Positions 1-8,769 are shown, counted from the first letter of the stretch. The stretch: DNA of 54,445 bases from Cupriavidus campinensis (GCF_905397395.1 NZ_CAJPVH010000040.1:1-54445), one strand, 5' to 3'. Numbers and translations are program-made. The notes: generated by a model from the sequence alone, not told the origin.

Positions 1-162
1 GGCGGCGTCGAGCGCCAGCCGGACGCCCGGAATCTGCGCCGCCGTGGGCACGACCACATGCGCGCCGGCGGCGGCCGGCCCGCAATGGTCAAGGAAATAC
101 CACGTCGCGGTGGCGGCCTGCTCAAGGAAGGCGGGGCCGGGAGAAAACGAAAGCCGGGTCAT
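1..162 (-). CDS. N-terminus of a probable PD-(D/E)XK (AddB/RecB-like) exonuclease, partial
   Basis: An open frame starts with ATG at 162-160 and runs off the left edge, giving 54 residues that begin MTRLSFSPGPAFLEQAA and continue through a hydrophobic segment with VVVPTAAQIPGVRLALD. The pattern of aromatic start, alanine-rich helix and a 'VVVP' strand followed by a helix resembles the N-terminus of the AddB-like PD-(D/E)XK nuclease proteins that I recall lying upstream of trxA, in the opposite orientation, in Ralstonia and Cupriavidus. The nuclease domain would lie outside the window, so the function is inferred from the N-terminal look and the neighbourhood. No strong ribosome binding site is visible. 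Confidence 0.55.
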   Translation of the reverse strand, partial: MTRLSFSPGPAFLEQAATATWYFLDHCGPAAAGAHVVVPTAAQIPGVRLALDAA

Positions 163-300
163 GGATGGCGCGCCAGGCCACGTGGGGTCAGGCGCAAATG
201 GGAGCACGGGGCCGTGGCGCGCCAGGGCGGCACGGCGTGGTCAGTCAGGGAAATACGATGGCGTTGGCCGGGGCCACCCGGCAGCCCGGGCGGGCGCGGC

Positions 301-594
301 TCAGTGATCACCGCGCTCCAGCCGCGCGCGCAACTCGCGGGCGGTTTCGAGCAGCCCTTCGTAGCCGGAGCGGGCATGCTCGGGCAGGTCCGGGTCGCCA
401 ATCAGCGTGCCGAGCGTCTCCATCACGCTGTAGACCAGCCCGCGGGCCGCGCCCGTGGCAATGCTGTTGGTTTCCACCGCGCTGTTCAGGTGCGCCAGGG
501 CGTCGCTCAGGTGATCCACGTCTGGCGCGCCCGAGGCTGGCGGCGTGTCGGGCAGATCGTCGGCGGGATCGGGCTTGCGGGGATCGGCAGTCAT
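301..594 (-). CDS. small hypothetical protein
   Basis: This predicts 97 residues from ATG at 594 (MTADPRKPD). A longer form from an ATG at 639 is possible, but the 594 start has AAGG about 10 nt upstream and the 639 start has nothing similar. Residues 1-25 are proline- and aspartate-rich and probably disordered. The rest looks helical (DALAHLNSAVETNS...VMETLGTLIGDPDLPEHARSGYEGLLETARELRARLE). There is no signal peptide, membrane segment or Cys/His cluster. I do not recognise the family. It lies between the divergent nuclease start and trxA and may be co-oriented with the nuclease gene. Function unknown. Confidence 0.6.
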   Translation of the reverse strand: MTADPRKPDPADDLPDTPPASGAPDVDHLSDALAHLNSAVETNSIATGAARGLVYSVMETLGTLIGDPDLPEHARSGYEGLLETARELRARLERGDH

Positions 595-639
595 GGTCGG
601 TGGCCTTGTGGTGCCTGCGGGGTTGGCATTCCCTGTCAT

Positions 640-1031
640 TCTACGCGCGCGGCCGGGCCGTCGGCATGGGGAGGATTCTCAAAGTGCTTCTCAGATCATC
701 CCGGACATCCGGATCTGGGGAATTCCCGGGCCCAAAGATAATCCATTTGAGTACTGGATAACCCGATGCCGATTGAGCGATTCTCTTGCCGTGATTAACA
801 CAATGTTGAGCAGGTATTACTGCGCGGGGGCACAATTGCACCTGTCCCAGGCCCTGCCGGCACCCCGTTCCGAGGGGGTATTGAAATTCGCCAAGCTGGT
901 AACATATCGGCATCAACGGCACGGCCCGCCTGACCTGCCTGCCTTCGGTGCCATCGCAAACCGATTGCCGGATTCTCGTGTAAGGTAGCGGTCAGCCTTC
1001 AACATCAACTGAGCCCCAGAGGTTTCACGCC
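640..1031. other. intergenic region upstream of trxA
   Basis: About 390 bases separate the small hypothetical gene from trxA. It must carry the trxA promoter, but I see no convincing -35/-10 pair. The best hexamers (TTGAAA at 881-886 with TAACAT at 900) are only 13 nt apart. A 93-residue minus-strand frame here has no family features and I do not call it a gene. Confidence 0.4.
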
Positions 1032-1370
1032 ATGAGCGAACAAATCAAGTATGTGAGCGACGCATCGTTCGACGCCGACGTCCTCCAGTCCGACAAGCCC
1101 GTCCTGCTGGACTTCTGGGCCGAGTGGTGCGGTCCGTGCAAGATGATCGCCCCGATCCTGGACGAAGTGGCGCGCGATTTCGGCGACAAGGTGCAGATCG
1201 CCAAGATCAATGTGGATGAGAACCAGCAGGTGCCGGCCAAGTTCGGCATCCGTGGCATTCCCACGCTGATCCTGTTCAAGGAAGGCAAGGTTGTCGCCCA
1301 GAAGGTTGGCGCCCTGTCCAAGTCGGACCTGACTGCGTTCCTGAAGAACAACGTCCCGGCCCTGGCCTGA
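1032..1370 (+). CDS. trxA: thioredoxin 1
   Basis: This is a 112-residue cytoplasmic thioredoxin, the usual length, that reduces disulfides in proteins such as ribonucleotide reductase and methionine sulfoxide reductase. The active site WCGPC is at residues 32-36, the buried Asp lies in VLLDFWAEW just before it, and the cis-proline motif GIPT is at 75-78. An AGAGG ribosome binding site sits about 9 nt before the ATG. It precedes rho on the same strand, the common betaproteobacterial order. A GC-rich stem-loop without a T run follows the stop (1381-1406). Confidence 0.97.
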   Translation: MSEQIKYVSDASFDADVLQSDKPVLLDFWAEWCGPCKMIAPILDEVARDFGDKVQIAKINVDENQQVPAKFGIRGIPTLILFKEGKVVAQKVGALSKSDLTAFLKNNVPALA

Positions 1371-1380
1371 GCCAGACCCC

Positions 1381-1406
1381 GCGGCCAGCCCGGCATGGCT
1401 GGCTGC
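1381..1406 (+). other. stem-loop after trxA
   Basis: A 10-bp stem with one G-U pair (1381-1390 with 1397-1406) and a 6-nt loop lies 11 nt after the trxA stop. It has no T run, so it is not a standard intrinsic terminator. It could stabilise the trxA 3' end or be a pause site within a trxA-rho transcript. Confidence 0.4.
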
Positions 1407-1460
1407 GGCACTGCATGATCCGGCTTCGCGTGCGCCAGCCCTGGCGCGCCGGCCGGATTG

Positions 1461-1557
1461 TGCTAAGATGCCACCAACAACTTCCCCGAGCGTTCGCTCA
1501 TTCTTTCCCCCTTCCCTTTGGTCTCGCCCGTCCGGGCCACTTCTGTACCCCTCGTCT
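1461..1557 (+). promoter_or_regulatory. rho leader with extended -10 and pyrimidine-rich tract
   Basis: TGC TAAGAT at 1461-1469 looks like an extended -10 element about 90 nt before the rho ATG; no good -35 is seen. Downstream, a small hairpin (GAGCG-TT-CGCTC, 1488-1499) is followed by a C/T-rich, G-poor stretch from 1500 to about 1521. Rho binds unstructured C-rich RNA, and E. coli rho is autoregulated in its leader, so this tract is a candidate rut-like autoregulatory site. That role is inference. Confidence 0.4.
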
Positions 1558-2820
1558 ATGCACCTGACAGAACTCAAATCGCTTCACGTGTCTGCGCTTC
1601 TCGAAATGGCGGCAACGCTCGAGATCGACAATGCACAGCGGATGCGCAAACAGGAACTGATGTTTGCGATCCTGAAGAAGCGCGCCAAGATGGGCGAAAC
1701 CATCTACGGAGACGGCACGCTGGAAGTCCTCCCCGACGGCTTCGGCTTCCTCCGCTCGCCGGAAACCTCGTACCTGGCCAGCACGGACGACATCTACATC
1801 AGCCCTTCGCAGATCCGCCGCTTCAATCTCCATACCGGCGATTCGATCGAAGGTGAAGTGCGGACCCCGAAGGACGGCGAGCGCTACTTCGCGCTGGTCA
1901 AGGTGGACAAGGTCAATGGACAGGCGCCCGAGGCGGTGAAGAACCGCATCATGTTCGAGAACCTGACGCCGCTGCATCCGAACCGGCCGCTCCAGCTCGA
2001 ACGTGACATCCGCGCCGAAGAGAACATCACCGGCCGCGTGATCGACATGATCGCCCCGATCGGCCGTGGCCAGCGCGCGCTGCTGGTGGCCTCGCCGAAG
2101 TCCGGCAAGACCGTGATGCTCCAGCACATCGCCCACGCCATTGCGAACAACCATCCGGAAGCGGACCTGTTCGTGCTGCTGATCGATGAGCGCCCGGAAG
2201 AAGTGACCGAAATGATGCGCTCGGTGCGCGGCGAGGTGGTGGCGTCGACCTTCGACGAACCGGCCATCCGTCACGTGCAGGTGGCCGAAATGGTCATCGA
2301 GAAGGCCAAGCGCCTGGTGGAACTGAAGCGCGACGTGGTGATCCTGCTGGACTCCATCACCCGTCTGGCACGCGCCTACAACACCGTGGTGCCGGCCTCC
2401 GGCAAGGTGCTGACCGGCGGTGTGGACGCCAACGCGCTGCAACGCCCGAAGCGCTTCTTCGGCGCCGCGCGTAACCTGGAAGAAGGCGGTTCGCTGACCA
2501 TCATCGCCACCGCGCTGATCGAAACCGGCAGCCGCATGGACGACGTGATCTACGAAGAGTTCAAGGGCACCGGCAACATGGAAGTGCACCTCGAGCGCCG
2601 CCTGGCCGAGCGCCGTGTCTACCCGGCCATCAACCTGAACAAGTCGGGCACGCGCCGCGAGGAACTGCTGATCAAGCCGGAAATCCTCCAGAAGATCTGG
2701 ATCCTGCGCAAGTTCATCTCCGACATGGACGAAGTGCAGGCGATGGAGTTCATCCTCGACAAGATGAAGCCGACGAAGAACAACGCGGAGTTCTTCGACA
2801 TGATGCGCCGCGGCGGCTGA
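1558..2820 (+). CDS. rho: transcription termination factor Rho
   Basis: This encodes 420 residues, the standard length, of the hexameric RNA-dependent ATPase/helicase that ends transcription at rut sites. The N-terminal helical domain ([18 protein letters not shown]) is followed by the RNA-binding OB fold with the RNP1-like DGFGFLR at 60-66, a Walker A region ASPKSGKT at 178-185 and the [13 protein letters not shown]alker B region. The frame is open 30 codons further upstream, but the conserved N-terminus fixes the start at 1558. A strong intrinsic terminator follows. Confidence 0.97.
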   Translation: MHLTELKSLHVSALLEMAATLEIDNAQRMRKQELMFAILKKRAKMGETIYGDGTLEVLPDGFGFLRSPETSYLASTDDIYISPSQIRRFNLHTGDSIEGEVRTPKDGERYFALVKVDKVNGQAPEAVKNRIMFENLTPLHPNRPLQLERDIRAEENITGRVIDMIAPIGRGQRALLVASPKSGKTVMLQHIAHAIANNHPEADLFVLLIDERPEEVTEMMRSVRGEVVASTFDEPAIRHVQVAEMVIEKAKRLVELKRDVVILLDSITRLARAYNTVVPASGKVLTGGVDANALQRPKRFFGAARNLEEGGSLTIIATALIETGSRMDDVIYEEFKGTGNMEVHLERRLAERRVYPAINLNKSGTRREELLIKPEILQKIWILRKFISDMDEVQAMEFILDKMKPTKNNAEFFDMMRRGG

Positions 2821-2846
2821 CCCGCCCCGGTAGTGCATCAGGCAGG

Positions 2847-2876
2847 AAAGGCGTACCCTTGGGTGCGCCTTTTTTG
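2847..2876 (+). terminator. intrinsic terminator of rho
   Basis: The arms AGGCGTACCC (2849-2858) and GGGTGCGCCT (2861-2870) form a 10-bp stem with one G-U pair, followed by a T run. It lies 28 nt after the rho stop. Confidence 0.85.
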
Positions 2877-2920
2877 TCTCTGCCAACCGATCCGACGAAC
2901 CACGCGACCACTCTCCGACC

Positions 2921-3778
2921 ATGTTCGGCAAACTGACCAGCTACCTGCGCTCGCGCTCACGCGCCCGCAAGCTTGAGCACTACGCCATTCCGGACGACCT
3001 CTGGACGCGTACCGTGGCCGCCCTGCCCTATGTGCAGCGCTACGGCGCCGAGGACCAGGCCGCGCTGCGCGAGCTGGCCACGCTGTTCATCGCCGGCAAG
3101 GAATATTCGACCGCGCACGACCTGCCGCTGACCGACGAGATGGTGGTCAGCGTGGCCGTGCAAGCCTGCGTGCCGATCCTCAAGCTCGGTATCGAGTGGT
3201 ATCGCGGCTGGCATGGCATCGTGCTGTATCCGGGCGAATTCCTGATCCGGCGCACCGTGGAGGACGAGATCGGGCTGGTGCACGGCGTGGAAGAGGAAGC
3301 GAGCGGCGAGGCGTGGGAGCGTGGCCCCGTCATCCTGTCCTGGCAGGACGTGAGCACGCCCGGCGCGGGGCTCGATTCCGACCATGCGCTGCCGGCGGAC
3401 ACCTACAACGTGGTGATCCACGAGTTCGCTCACAAGCTCGATATGCTCGACGGCGAGCCCGACGGCGTGCCACCTTTCTCGCGCGTACTGCATCCGGGCG
3501 TCGATGCCGATCAGTGGGCGGAGGCGTTCCTGAGCCAATACGATGTCTTCGCCGATGCCTGCGAGGCGGTGCCGGACAGCGCCTGGGACCATCCCGAACG
3601 GCTGCCGCCCCGGCTGCGGGTGATCGACCCTTACGGCTGCGAGGCGCCCAGCGAGTTCTTCGCGGTGGCGTCCGAGGCATTTTTCGTTGAGCCCGAGGGC
3701 CTGCACCGGCATTGGTCTACGCTATACGAAGCACTGGTCACGTTTTATCGTCAGGATCCGGCTGGAAAAATGCTGTAA
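2921..3778 (+). CDS. mtfA: MtfA family zinc-dependent peptidase (M90)
   Basis: This is a 285-residue soluble protein, close to the usual family length. The zinc motif HEFAH is at 167-171, followed by KLDMLDGEPDGVPP as in MtfA proteins, and the downstream helix EFFAVASEAFF (245-255) supplies the expected additional glutamate. The conserved WYRGWHGIVLYPGEF block precedes it. In E. coli, MtfA is an aminopeptidase that binds the glucose repressor Mlc. Whether this homologue has an Mlc partner cannot be told here, as no PTS gene is nearby. The gene stands alone between the rho terminator and the rpmE promoter. Confidence 0.9.
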   Translation: MFGKLTSYLRSRSRARKLEHYAIPDDLWTRTVAALPYVQRYGAEDQAALRELATLFIAGKEYSTAHDLPLTDEMVVSVAVQACVPILKLGIEWYRGWHGIVLYPGEFLIRRTVEDEIGLVHGVEEEASGEAWERGPVILSWQDVSTPGAGLDSDHALPADTYNVVIHEFAHKLDMLDGEPDGVPPFSRVLHPGVDADQWAEAFLSQYDVFADACEAVPDSAWDHPERLPPRLRVIDPYGCEAPSEFFAVASEAFFVEPEGLHRHWSTLYEALVTFYRQDPAGKML

Positions 3779-3827
3779 AAGTCACTTATCAGCGACCGGC
3801 GAACCGGCTATGACGACGCGTCGATTG

Positions 3828-3857
3828 TTGTCCAAGCGCTTGTTTTTCTGGCATAAT
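3828..3857 (+). promoter_or_regulatory. promoter of rpmE
   Basis: TTGTCC (3828-3833), an 18-nt spacer and CATAAT (3852-3857) with an upstream TGG giving an extended -10. It is about 105 nt before the rpmE ATG, implying a leader of roughly 100 nt. Confidence 0.55.
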
Positions 3858-3968
3858 CCCGGTTTGCCCGTTATCGGCAAGTGGTTCGCTCGTCGCAAGC
3901 ATTCGTCATCCGATGCACGCACGCGGCAGACATGAGCGGACTGGCTACCCAACCTGAAAGGAAGCACC

Positions 3969-4229
3969 ATGAAAGAAGGCATTCACCCGAATTACCGCGA
4001 AGTCCTGTTCCACGACGTGTCGAACGACTTCAAGTTCGTGACCCGCTCGACGATCCAGACCAAGGATACGATCGAACACGAAGGCAAGACCTACCCGCTG
4101 GCCAAGATCGAAGTGTCGTCGGAATCGCACCCGTTCTACACCGGCACCCAGAAGATCATGGACACGGCCGGCCGCGTCGAGAAGTTCCGTCAGAAGTTCG
4201 GCAGCAAGCTGAGCACGATGAAGAAGTAA
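3969..4229 (+). CDS. rpmE2: 50S ribosomal protein L31 type B
   Basis: This encodes 86 residues beginning [18 protein letters not shown]. The zinc-binding CxxC pair of type A L31 is missing: no cysteine is present anywhere in the protein, which marks it as the C-minus type B paralogue. Type B L31 commonly replaces the zinc form under zinc limitation, or is the only copy in some species. AAAGGA lies 6-7 nt before the ATG, and a strong terminator follows, so it is probably monocistronic. Confidence 0.95.
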   Translation: MKEGIHPNYREVLFHDVSNDFKFVTRSTIQTKDTIEHEGKTYPLAKIEVSSESHPFYTGTQKIMDTAGRVEKFRQKFGSKLSTMKK

Positions 4230-4292
4230 TCTCGCGGAGCCGCGAGCATGCCGCGCACGAGGGAACAGATGCTCCCGCCGCGCGCGACCTGA

Positions 4293-4326
4293 CAAAGAGG
4301 CAGCATCGGCTGCCTCTTTGCTTTTG
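4293..4326 (+). terminator. intrinsic terminator of rpmE
   Basis: A perfect 12-bp stem (4293-4304 with 4309-4320), an ATCG loop, and CTTTTG after it. Confidence 0.85.
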
Positions 4327-4362
4327 TGCAGCCGATTGTTGCTGTCCACGATTTCACCGCCG

Positions 4363-6147
4363 ATGAGTCAAGCCAAGACCTCTCCCGTCCACCTGACCGC
4401 CGCCGCCACCGGCGCGCTGCCGCGCGCCCTGCTGCTGGCCATCTGCATCATCTACGGGCTGGCCGGCCTGTTCGGCCGCGACCCGTGGAAGAACGAGGAT
4501 GCCGCGGGCTTCGGCGTGATGTGGCAGCTTGCCACGGGCGGCACGCAGGATTGGCTGATGCCGAACATCGCCGGCCGGCCGTTCAGTGAGGACGGCCCGC
4601 TTGTGTTCTGGCTCGGCGGCATCATGATCCGGCTGTTTGGCGGCTGGCTCGGCGCGCCGGACGCGTCGCGGCTGGCCACGGCGCTGTTCTACTTCGGCAC
4701 CTGCGCCTTCATCTGGTACTCCACCTATTTGCTCGGCCGGCGTGACGAAGTGCAGCCGTTCGCGTTCGCCTTCGGCGGCCAGCCCGATGCGCGGTCCTAT
4801 GGCCGCGCGCTGGCCGATGGCGCGCTGCTGCTGTTCCTGGCATGCGTGGGCCTGGCGATGCGTGGGCACGAGACCACGGCGCAGGTCGGCCAGGTCTGCT
4901 TTATCGCCTTCATGCTGTACGGGCTGGTGCGCAGCCTGGACAAGCCCGTGCAGGGCAGCCTCTGGTACGGCGTGGGGCTGGGCGCACTGTGCCTGGCCAG
5001 CGGGCCGATCCTGGCCGCCGCGTTGCTGGTGGCCACGGCCCTGGCCGTCGTGGCCTGCCGCCCGCTACCCGCGAAGTGGCTGACGGCGACTGGCCTGCCG
5101 CTGGCGCTGGCCATCGTCGCGGTGTGGATGGCTGTGGTGTATCTGGGCGCGGCCGACCGCGACGAGGCTGTCACCTTCATCCGCGAGTGGGCCCGCTACG
5201 ACCGTCGTACTTATGGTGGACCGTCGCTGGCCGCGGCCGGCTTCATCGCACGAAATTTGTTCCTGTTCGCGTGGCCGGTCTGGCCGGTGGCCGTCTGGGC
5301 GTGGCTGTCGTGGCGTGGCATGCGGCGCGCGGCCCACGTGGCGCTGCCACTGTCGATGCTGACAGCGCTGCTCCTGCTGCTGGTGCTGCAACGCAGCCCC
5401 GGCGATGTGCAGTTCATCCTGTTGCTGCCGCCGATGGCCGTGTTGGCCGCGTTCGCGCTGCCCACGCTGGCACGCGGCGTGATCAATGCGATCGACTGGT
5501 TCGCCCTGCTGTTCTTCACGATCTTCTGCGGCTTCCTGTGGTTCATGTGGATCGCCCGCACGACCGGTTTCCCGCCCAAGATCGCCAACAACGTGTACCG
5601 GCTGATTCCGGGCTTCCAGCACTCGTTCACCTGGAGCGCGGTGGTCATCGCGCTGGCGGTGACGCTGGCCTGGGTGCTGGTGGTGCGCTGGCGCCTGTCG
5701 CGCGCGCCCAAGCAGATCTGGCGCCCGGTGGTGATCTCGGCCGCCGGCACGACGCTGATGTGGGTAATGGCGATGACGCTGTGGCTGCCTGCCATCAACT
5801 ACGCCAAGACCTATCGCGATGTGGCGCAGGCCGCCTCGATGGCACTGCCGTCGACCTACACCTGTGTGCAGCCGATCCGCATGGGGAATGCGCAACTGGC
5901 GTCGTTCTCGTATTACGGCCATATCCGCTTTGGCGGCCCCGATGACGGCTGCGACGTGCTGCTGCGCCACGACCAGGTGGACTACGGCCCGCCCGGCAAC
6001 ATTTCGCACTTCGAATGGCGGCTGGTCTGGGAAGGCCGCCGGCCTGCGGACCGGGACGAGCGCTTCCGCATGTACCGGCTGGTTGATGTCGGCCGCGCTG
6101 CGCCGCCCCGGCCCACGCTGCCGCGCCGCCTGCCGCGCCAGCCGTAA
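4363..6147 (+). CDS. ArnT-like membrane glycosyltransferase (GT-C, dolichyl-P-mannose transferase family)
   Basis: This encodes 594 residues with many hydrophobic helices. An N-terminal helix (about 18-35) is followed by the loop GRDPWKNEDAAGFGVMWQ, which carries the acidic residues typical of GT-C enzymes such as ArnT, and then about ten further membrane segments and a C-terminal periplasmic domain from about 480. These enzymes move a sugar from a polyprenyl phosphate carrier to lipid A, protein or another acceptor on the periplasmic side. Donor and acceptor cannot be told from the sequence, and no aminoarabinose synthesis genes are nearby. The ATG at 4363 is preferred over an upstream in-frame start inside the rpmE terminator. 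Confidence 0.8.
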   Translation: MSQAKTSPVHLTAAATGALPRALLLAICIIYGLAGLFGRDPWKNEDAAGFGVMWQLATGGTQDWLMPNIAGRPFSEDGPLVFWLGGIMIRLFGGWLGAPDASRLATALFYFGTCAFIWYSTYLLGRRDEVQPFAFAFGGQPDARSYGRALADGALLLFLACVGLAMRGHETTAQVGQVCFIAFMLYGLVRSLDKPVQGSLWYGVGLGALCLASGPILAAALLVATALAVVACRPLPAKWLTATGLPLALAIVAVWMAVVYLGAADRDEAVTFIREWARYDRRTYGGPSLAAAGFIARNLFLFAWPVWPVAVWAWLSWRGMRRAAHVALPLSMLTALLLLLVLQRSPGDVQFILLLPPMAVLAAFALPTLARGVINAIDWFALLFFTIFCGFLWFMWIARTTGFPPKIANNVYRLIPGFQHSFTWSAVVIALAVTLAWVLVVRWRLSRAPKQIWRPVVISAAGTTLMWVMAMTLWLPAINYAKTYRDVAQAASMALPSTYTCVQPIRMGNAQLASFSYYGHIRFGGPDDGCDVLLRHDQVDYGPPGNISHFEWRLVWEGRRPADRDERFRMYRLVDVGRAAPPRPTLPRRLPRQP

Positions 6148-6225
6148 CCCCCGCGCCGGACGCCCCTCGCCCCCACGCGCCGGACTCACGACGGAGCCGG
6201 CGCGCCACGCTTTCCGACAAGAACA

Positions 6226-7575
6226 ATGAGCAGCGCGCTGCAAGACATTCGCCGCATCCTCCACCTCGCCGCGCCCGTCCTGGTCGGACAACTCGCCGTG
6301 GTGGCCTTCGGCGTCATCGATACGGTGATGGCCGGACGCGCCTCCGCCACCGACCTCGCCGCCGTGGGCCTGGGCGGCTCCATCTACATCACCATCTATA
6401 TCAGCCTGATGGGCGTGCTTCAGGCGCTGGCGCCCATCGCCGGCCAACTCTATGGCGCGGGCCGCACTGCCGAGATCGGCAGCGAAGTGCGCCAGGCCGC
6501 GTGGCTGGGCGTGGCGCTGGCCGTGCCGGGCATGCTGTTGCTGCTGTTCCCCGGGCCGCTGCTCACGTTTGCCAAAGCGCCGCCCGAGCTGGTCGAGAAG
6601 GCCTCGCACTATCTTCATATCGTGGCGTTCGGCCTGCCGGCTGCGCTGGGCTTCCGCATTTACATGGCGCTGAACAACGCGCTGTCACGGCCAATCATGG
6701 TCACGGTGCTCCAGATCGCCGGGTTGGCGATGAAAGTGCCGCTCAACGCATGGTTCATCCATGGGGGGCTGGGGCTGGCGCCGATGGGCGGCCCGGGCTG
6801 CGCGCTGGCCTCCACGCTGATCAGCTGGACCTGGTGCATCGCCGGCCTGATGATCCTGCGAACCGGCGCCGCCTACCGGCCGCTTGCGCTTTTTGCCGGC
6901 TGGGAATGGCCGAGCTGGAGCAAGATCCGCCCGCTGCTGCGGCTGGGTGTGCCGATGGGTCTGACCTATCTGATCGAAATCACGTCGTTCACGCTGATGT
7001 CGATCTTCATCACGCGACTGGGCACGGAGACGCTGGCCGGGCATCAGATCATCGCCAATCTGAGCGCGGTGGCGTACATGATGCCGCTCTCGCTGGCGAT
7101 TGCGACGTCCACGCTAGTAGCGCAGTCGATTGGCGCGCGTGACCTGGCGGGGGCGCGCCGGCTGGCCTGGCGCGGCATCCGCTTCGGGGCCGGGCTGGCA
7201 CTGCTGACGGGCGCCCTGCTGTGGCTGCTCCGCGAACCGCTGCTGCAGGCCTACGCCAAGGATCCCACCGTCGTGGCCAAGGCGCTGCCGTTGATGCTGT
7301 TCGTGGCGTTCTATCAAGCGTTCGACGCGGTGCAGGTCATGACCGCTTTCATCCTGCGCGCGTACAAGATCGCCCTGATTCCGACGTTGATCTACGCGGG
7401 ATCGCTGTGGGGCGTGGGGCTGGGTAGCGGGTATGTGATGGGATTCGGCCTGATCGACGCGCTGCCCGAATGGACACGCGGCGCCGCCGGTTTCTGGTTC
7501 GGCAACAGTATCAGCCTGGCCGTGGCCGGCACGCTGCTGGTACGGTATTTCATGCGGGTGAGCAAACCTGCATGA
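6226..7575 (+). CDS. MATE family multidrug/Na+ or H+ antiporter
   Basis: This encodes 449 residues with the twelve-helix MATE layout in two homologous halves. The N-terminal APVLVGQLAVVAFGVIDTVMAGR and the mid-protein GVPMGLTYLIEITSFTLMSIF correspond to the first helices of each half. NorM-type MATE proteins export cationic drugs and dyes in exchange for Na+ or H+. The coupling ion and substrates are not predictable here. It follows the glycosyltransferase by 78 nt and may be cotranscribed with it. A bidirectional hairpin terminator lies downstream. Confidence 0.93.
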   Translation: MSSALQDIRRILHLAAPVLVGQLAVVAFGVIDTVMAGRASATDLAAVGLGGSIYITIYISLMGVLQALAPIAGQLYGAGRTAEIGSEVRQAAWLGVALAVPGMLLLLFPGPLLTFAKAPPELVEKASHYLHIVAFGLPAALGFRIYMALNNALSRPIMVTVLQIAGLAMKVPLNAWFIHGGLGLAPMGGPGCALASTLISWTWCIAGLMILRTGAAYRPLALFAGWEWPSWSKIRPLLRLGVPMGLTYLIEITSFTLMSIFITRLGTETLAGHQIIANLSAVAYMMPLSLAIATSTLVAQSIGARDLAGARRLAWRGIRFGAGLALLTGALLWLLREPLLQAYAKDPTVVAKALPLMLFVAFYQAFDAVQVMTAFILRAYKIALIPTLIYAGSLWGVGLGSGYVMGFGLIDALPEWTRGAAGFWFGNSISLAVAGTLLVRYFMRVSKPA

Positions 7576-7620
7576 TTATGTTCAGGCGGGCCACGCGGTG
7601 AAATAAGCGAATCGACGGAC

Positions 7621-7652
7621 AAAAAAAATGCCTGCTTGCGCAGGCATTTTTA
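7621..7652. terminator. bidirectional terminator between MATE gene and tRNA cluster 1
   Basis: The stem ATGCCTGC (7628-7635)/GCAGGCAT (7640-7647) has a TTGC loop, an eight-A run on the left and a T run on the right. It can end the plus-strand MATE transcript and the minus-strand tRNA transcript. Confidence 0.8.
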
Positions 7653-7656
7653 ATAT

Positions 7657-7733
7657 TGGCGGAGCGGACGGGACTCGAACCCGCGACCCCCGGCGTGACA
7701 GGCCGGTATTCTAACCAACTGAACTACCGCTCC
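7657..7733 (-). tRNA. tRNA-Asp (GTC), copy 1
   Basis: A 77-nt cloverleaf including the encoded CCA. The acceptor is GGAGCGG/CCGCTCC and the anticodon loop CTGTCAC gives GTC. The T arm GGGTTCGAGTCCC is intact. It is identical to the copy at 8252-8328 and is the last gene of the first tRNA cluster. Confidence 0.97.
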
Positions 7734-7803
7734 GTGTTGGTGTGCCGTGCGAAGCTATTGCTTCGGACGACTAGCTGAACGTTTGATTACGCCCTGCTTT
7801 TTT

Positions 7804-7879
7804 TGGCGTCCCCTAGGGGATTCGAACCCCTGTACTCACCGTGAAAGGGTGATGTCCTAGGCCTCTAGACGAAGGGGAC
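7804..7879 (-). tRNA. tRNA-Glu (TTC), copy 1
   Basis: 76 nt with encoded CCA. The acceptor starts GTCCCCT and the anticodon loop CTTTCAC gives TTC. It is identical to the copy at 8399-8474. The cognate synthetase gene gltX lies on the same strand about 0.9 kb upstream. Confidence 0.97.
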
Positions 7880-7985
7880 AGAAACTTGTTGCAACGTTTC
7901 CGTCTGCGCTGCGAAGTCCGTAACTATAACAGACTTTTCAGCCACTGAAGCACCTTTTTTGCTGGGTCGGTGCCTCGAAAATCCT
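7880..7985 (-). other. 106-nt Glu/Ala spacer present only in tRNA cluster 1
   Basis: In the second cluster the same spacer is only 7 nt, so about 99 nt has been lost there or gained here. On the minus strand the spacer carries a TATAGT hexamer (7923-7928), which could be an internal -10, and a GCACC/GGTGC inverted repeat around an A-rich loop. Confidence 0.6.
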
Positions 7986-8061
<76 letters not shown>

Positions 8062-8114
8062 GTGGTACTGCTATTGCTACCGGTACTGCATAATCGCGTT
8101 TCAGCGAAGCCGCG

Positions 8115-8144
8115 ATTATATTACGATTTTCTTTCGAAGCGCAA
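8115..8144 (-). promoter_or_regulatory. promoter of tRNA cluster 1
   Basis: On the minus strand TTGCGC (8144-8139), an 18-nt spacer, then a consensus TATAAT (8120-8115), followed by a GC-rich stretch like a stringent discriminator (CGCGGC). It sits about 50 nt before tRNA-Ala. Confidence 0.8.
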
Positions 8145-8210
8145 CTGCCGCATGGCATTTGCTTTCGCTGAAAACCGCGAGGCGATTATCAGATAATCAA
8201 CCTCTCACCC

Positions 8211-8243
8211 AAAGAAAAACCCGCTTGGTTTTACCCAAGCGGG
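8211..8243 (-). terminator. terminator of tRNA cluster 2
   Basis: The stem CCCGCTTGG (8220-8228)/CCAAGCGGG (8235-8243), read on the minus strand, is followed by TTTTTCTTT. It lies just beyond the tRNA-Asp of cluster 2, so the two tandem tRNA clusters are separate transcription units. Confidence 0.85.
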
Positions 8244-8251
8244 CTCAGTTT

Positions 8252-8328
8252 TGGCGGAGCGGACGGGACTCGAACCCGCGACCCCCGGCGTGACAGGCCG
8301 GTATTCTAACCAACTGAACTACCGCTCC
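8252..8328 (-). tRNA. tRNA-Asp (GTC), copy 2
   Basis: 77 nt, sequence-identical to the copy at 7657-7733. Anticodon GTC, CCA encoded. Confidence 0.97.
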
Positions 8329-8398
8329 GTGTTGGTGTGCCGCGCGAAGCTGTTGCTTCGGACGACTAGCCGGGCGTTTGATTACGCCCTGCTTTTTT

Positions 8399-8474
8399 TG
8401 GCGTCCCCTAGGGGATTCGAACCCCTGTACTCACCGTGAAAGGGTGATGTCCTAGGCCTCTAGACGAAGGGGAC
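8399..8474 (-). tRNA. tRNA-Glu (TTC), copy 2
   Basis: 76 nt, identical to the copy at 7804-7879. Anticodon TTC, CCA encoded. The 70-nt spacer to tRNA-Asp differs from that of copy 1 by five substitutions, all transitions. Confidence 0.97.
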
Positions 8475-8481
8475 AGAAACT

Positions 8482-8557
<76 letters not shown>

Positions 8558-8621
8558 AATGTTACTGTCATTTACTGCTTCTTGCTGCCGCGGGATTTAC
8601 TACGTTTCCGGCGAAGCCGAG

Positions 8622-8649
8622 ATTATATAGCAACCCAACCGCTTTGCAA
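8622..8649 (-). promoter_or_regulatory. promoter of tRNA cluster 2
   Basis: On the minus strand TTGCAA (8649-8644), a 16-nt spacer and TATAAT (8627-8622). It has the same type and distance from tRNA-Ala as the cluster 1 promoter, but the upstream sequence differs. Confidence 0.75.
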
Positions 8650-8769
8650 GTCCCTTTTTTCGGTCTTTCGATCGATCCGCGCAGTTTTTGCCGCGCGGCA
8701 GGGAGAACGAAATTATGCTGAATTCCCGGCCGGAGCGCAAGCCCCTGCCGAGATTTTTCCGCACTTTTC

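Noticed and set aside
881..905. Possible trxA promoter TTGAAA/TAACAT
   Set aside because: The 13-nt spacer is too short for sigma-70.
641..922. 93-codon minus-strand frame upstream of trxA
   Set aside because: No ribosome binding site, no motif, and biased composition; more likely promoter DNA.
8251..8439. Short frame across tRNA-Asp/Glu (protein text like RTGLEPATPGVTGRYSNQLNYRS)
   Set aside because: This is the well-known spurious peptide from reading the complement of tRNA genes.
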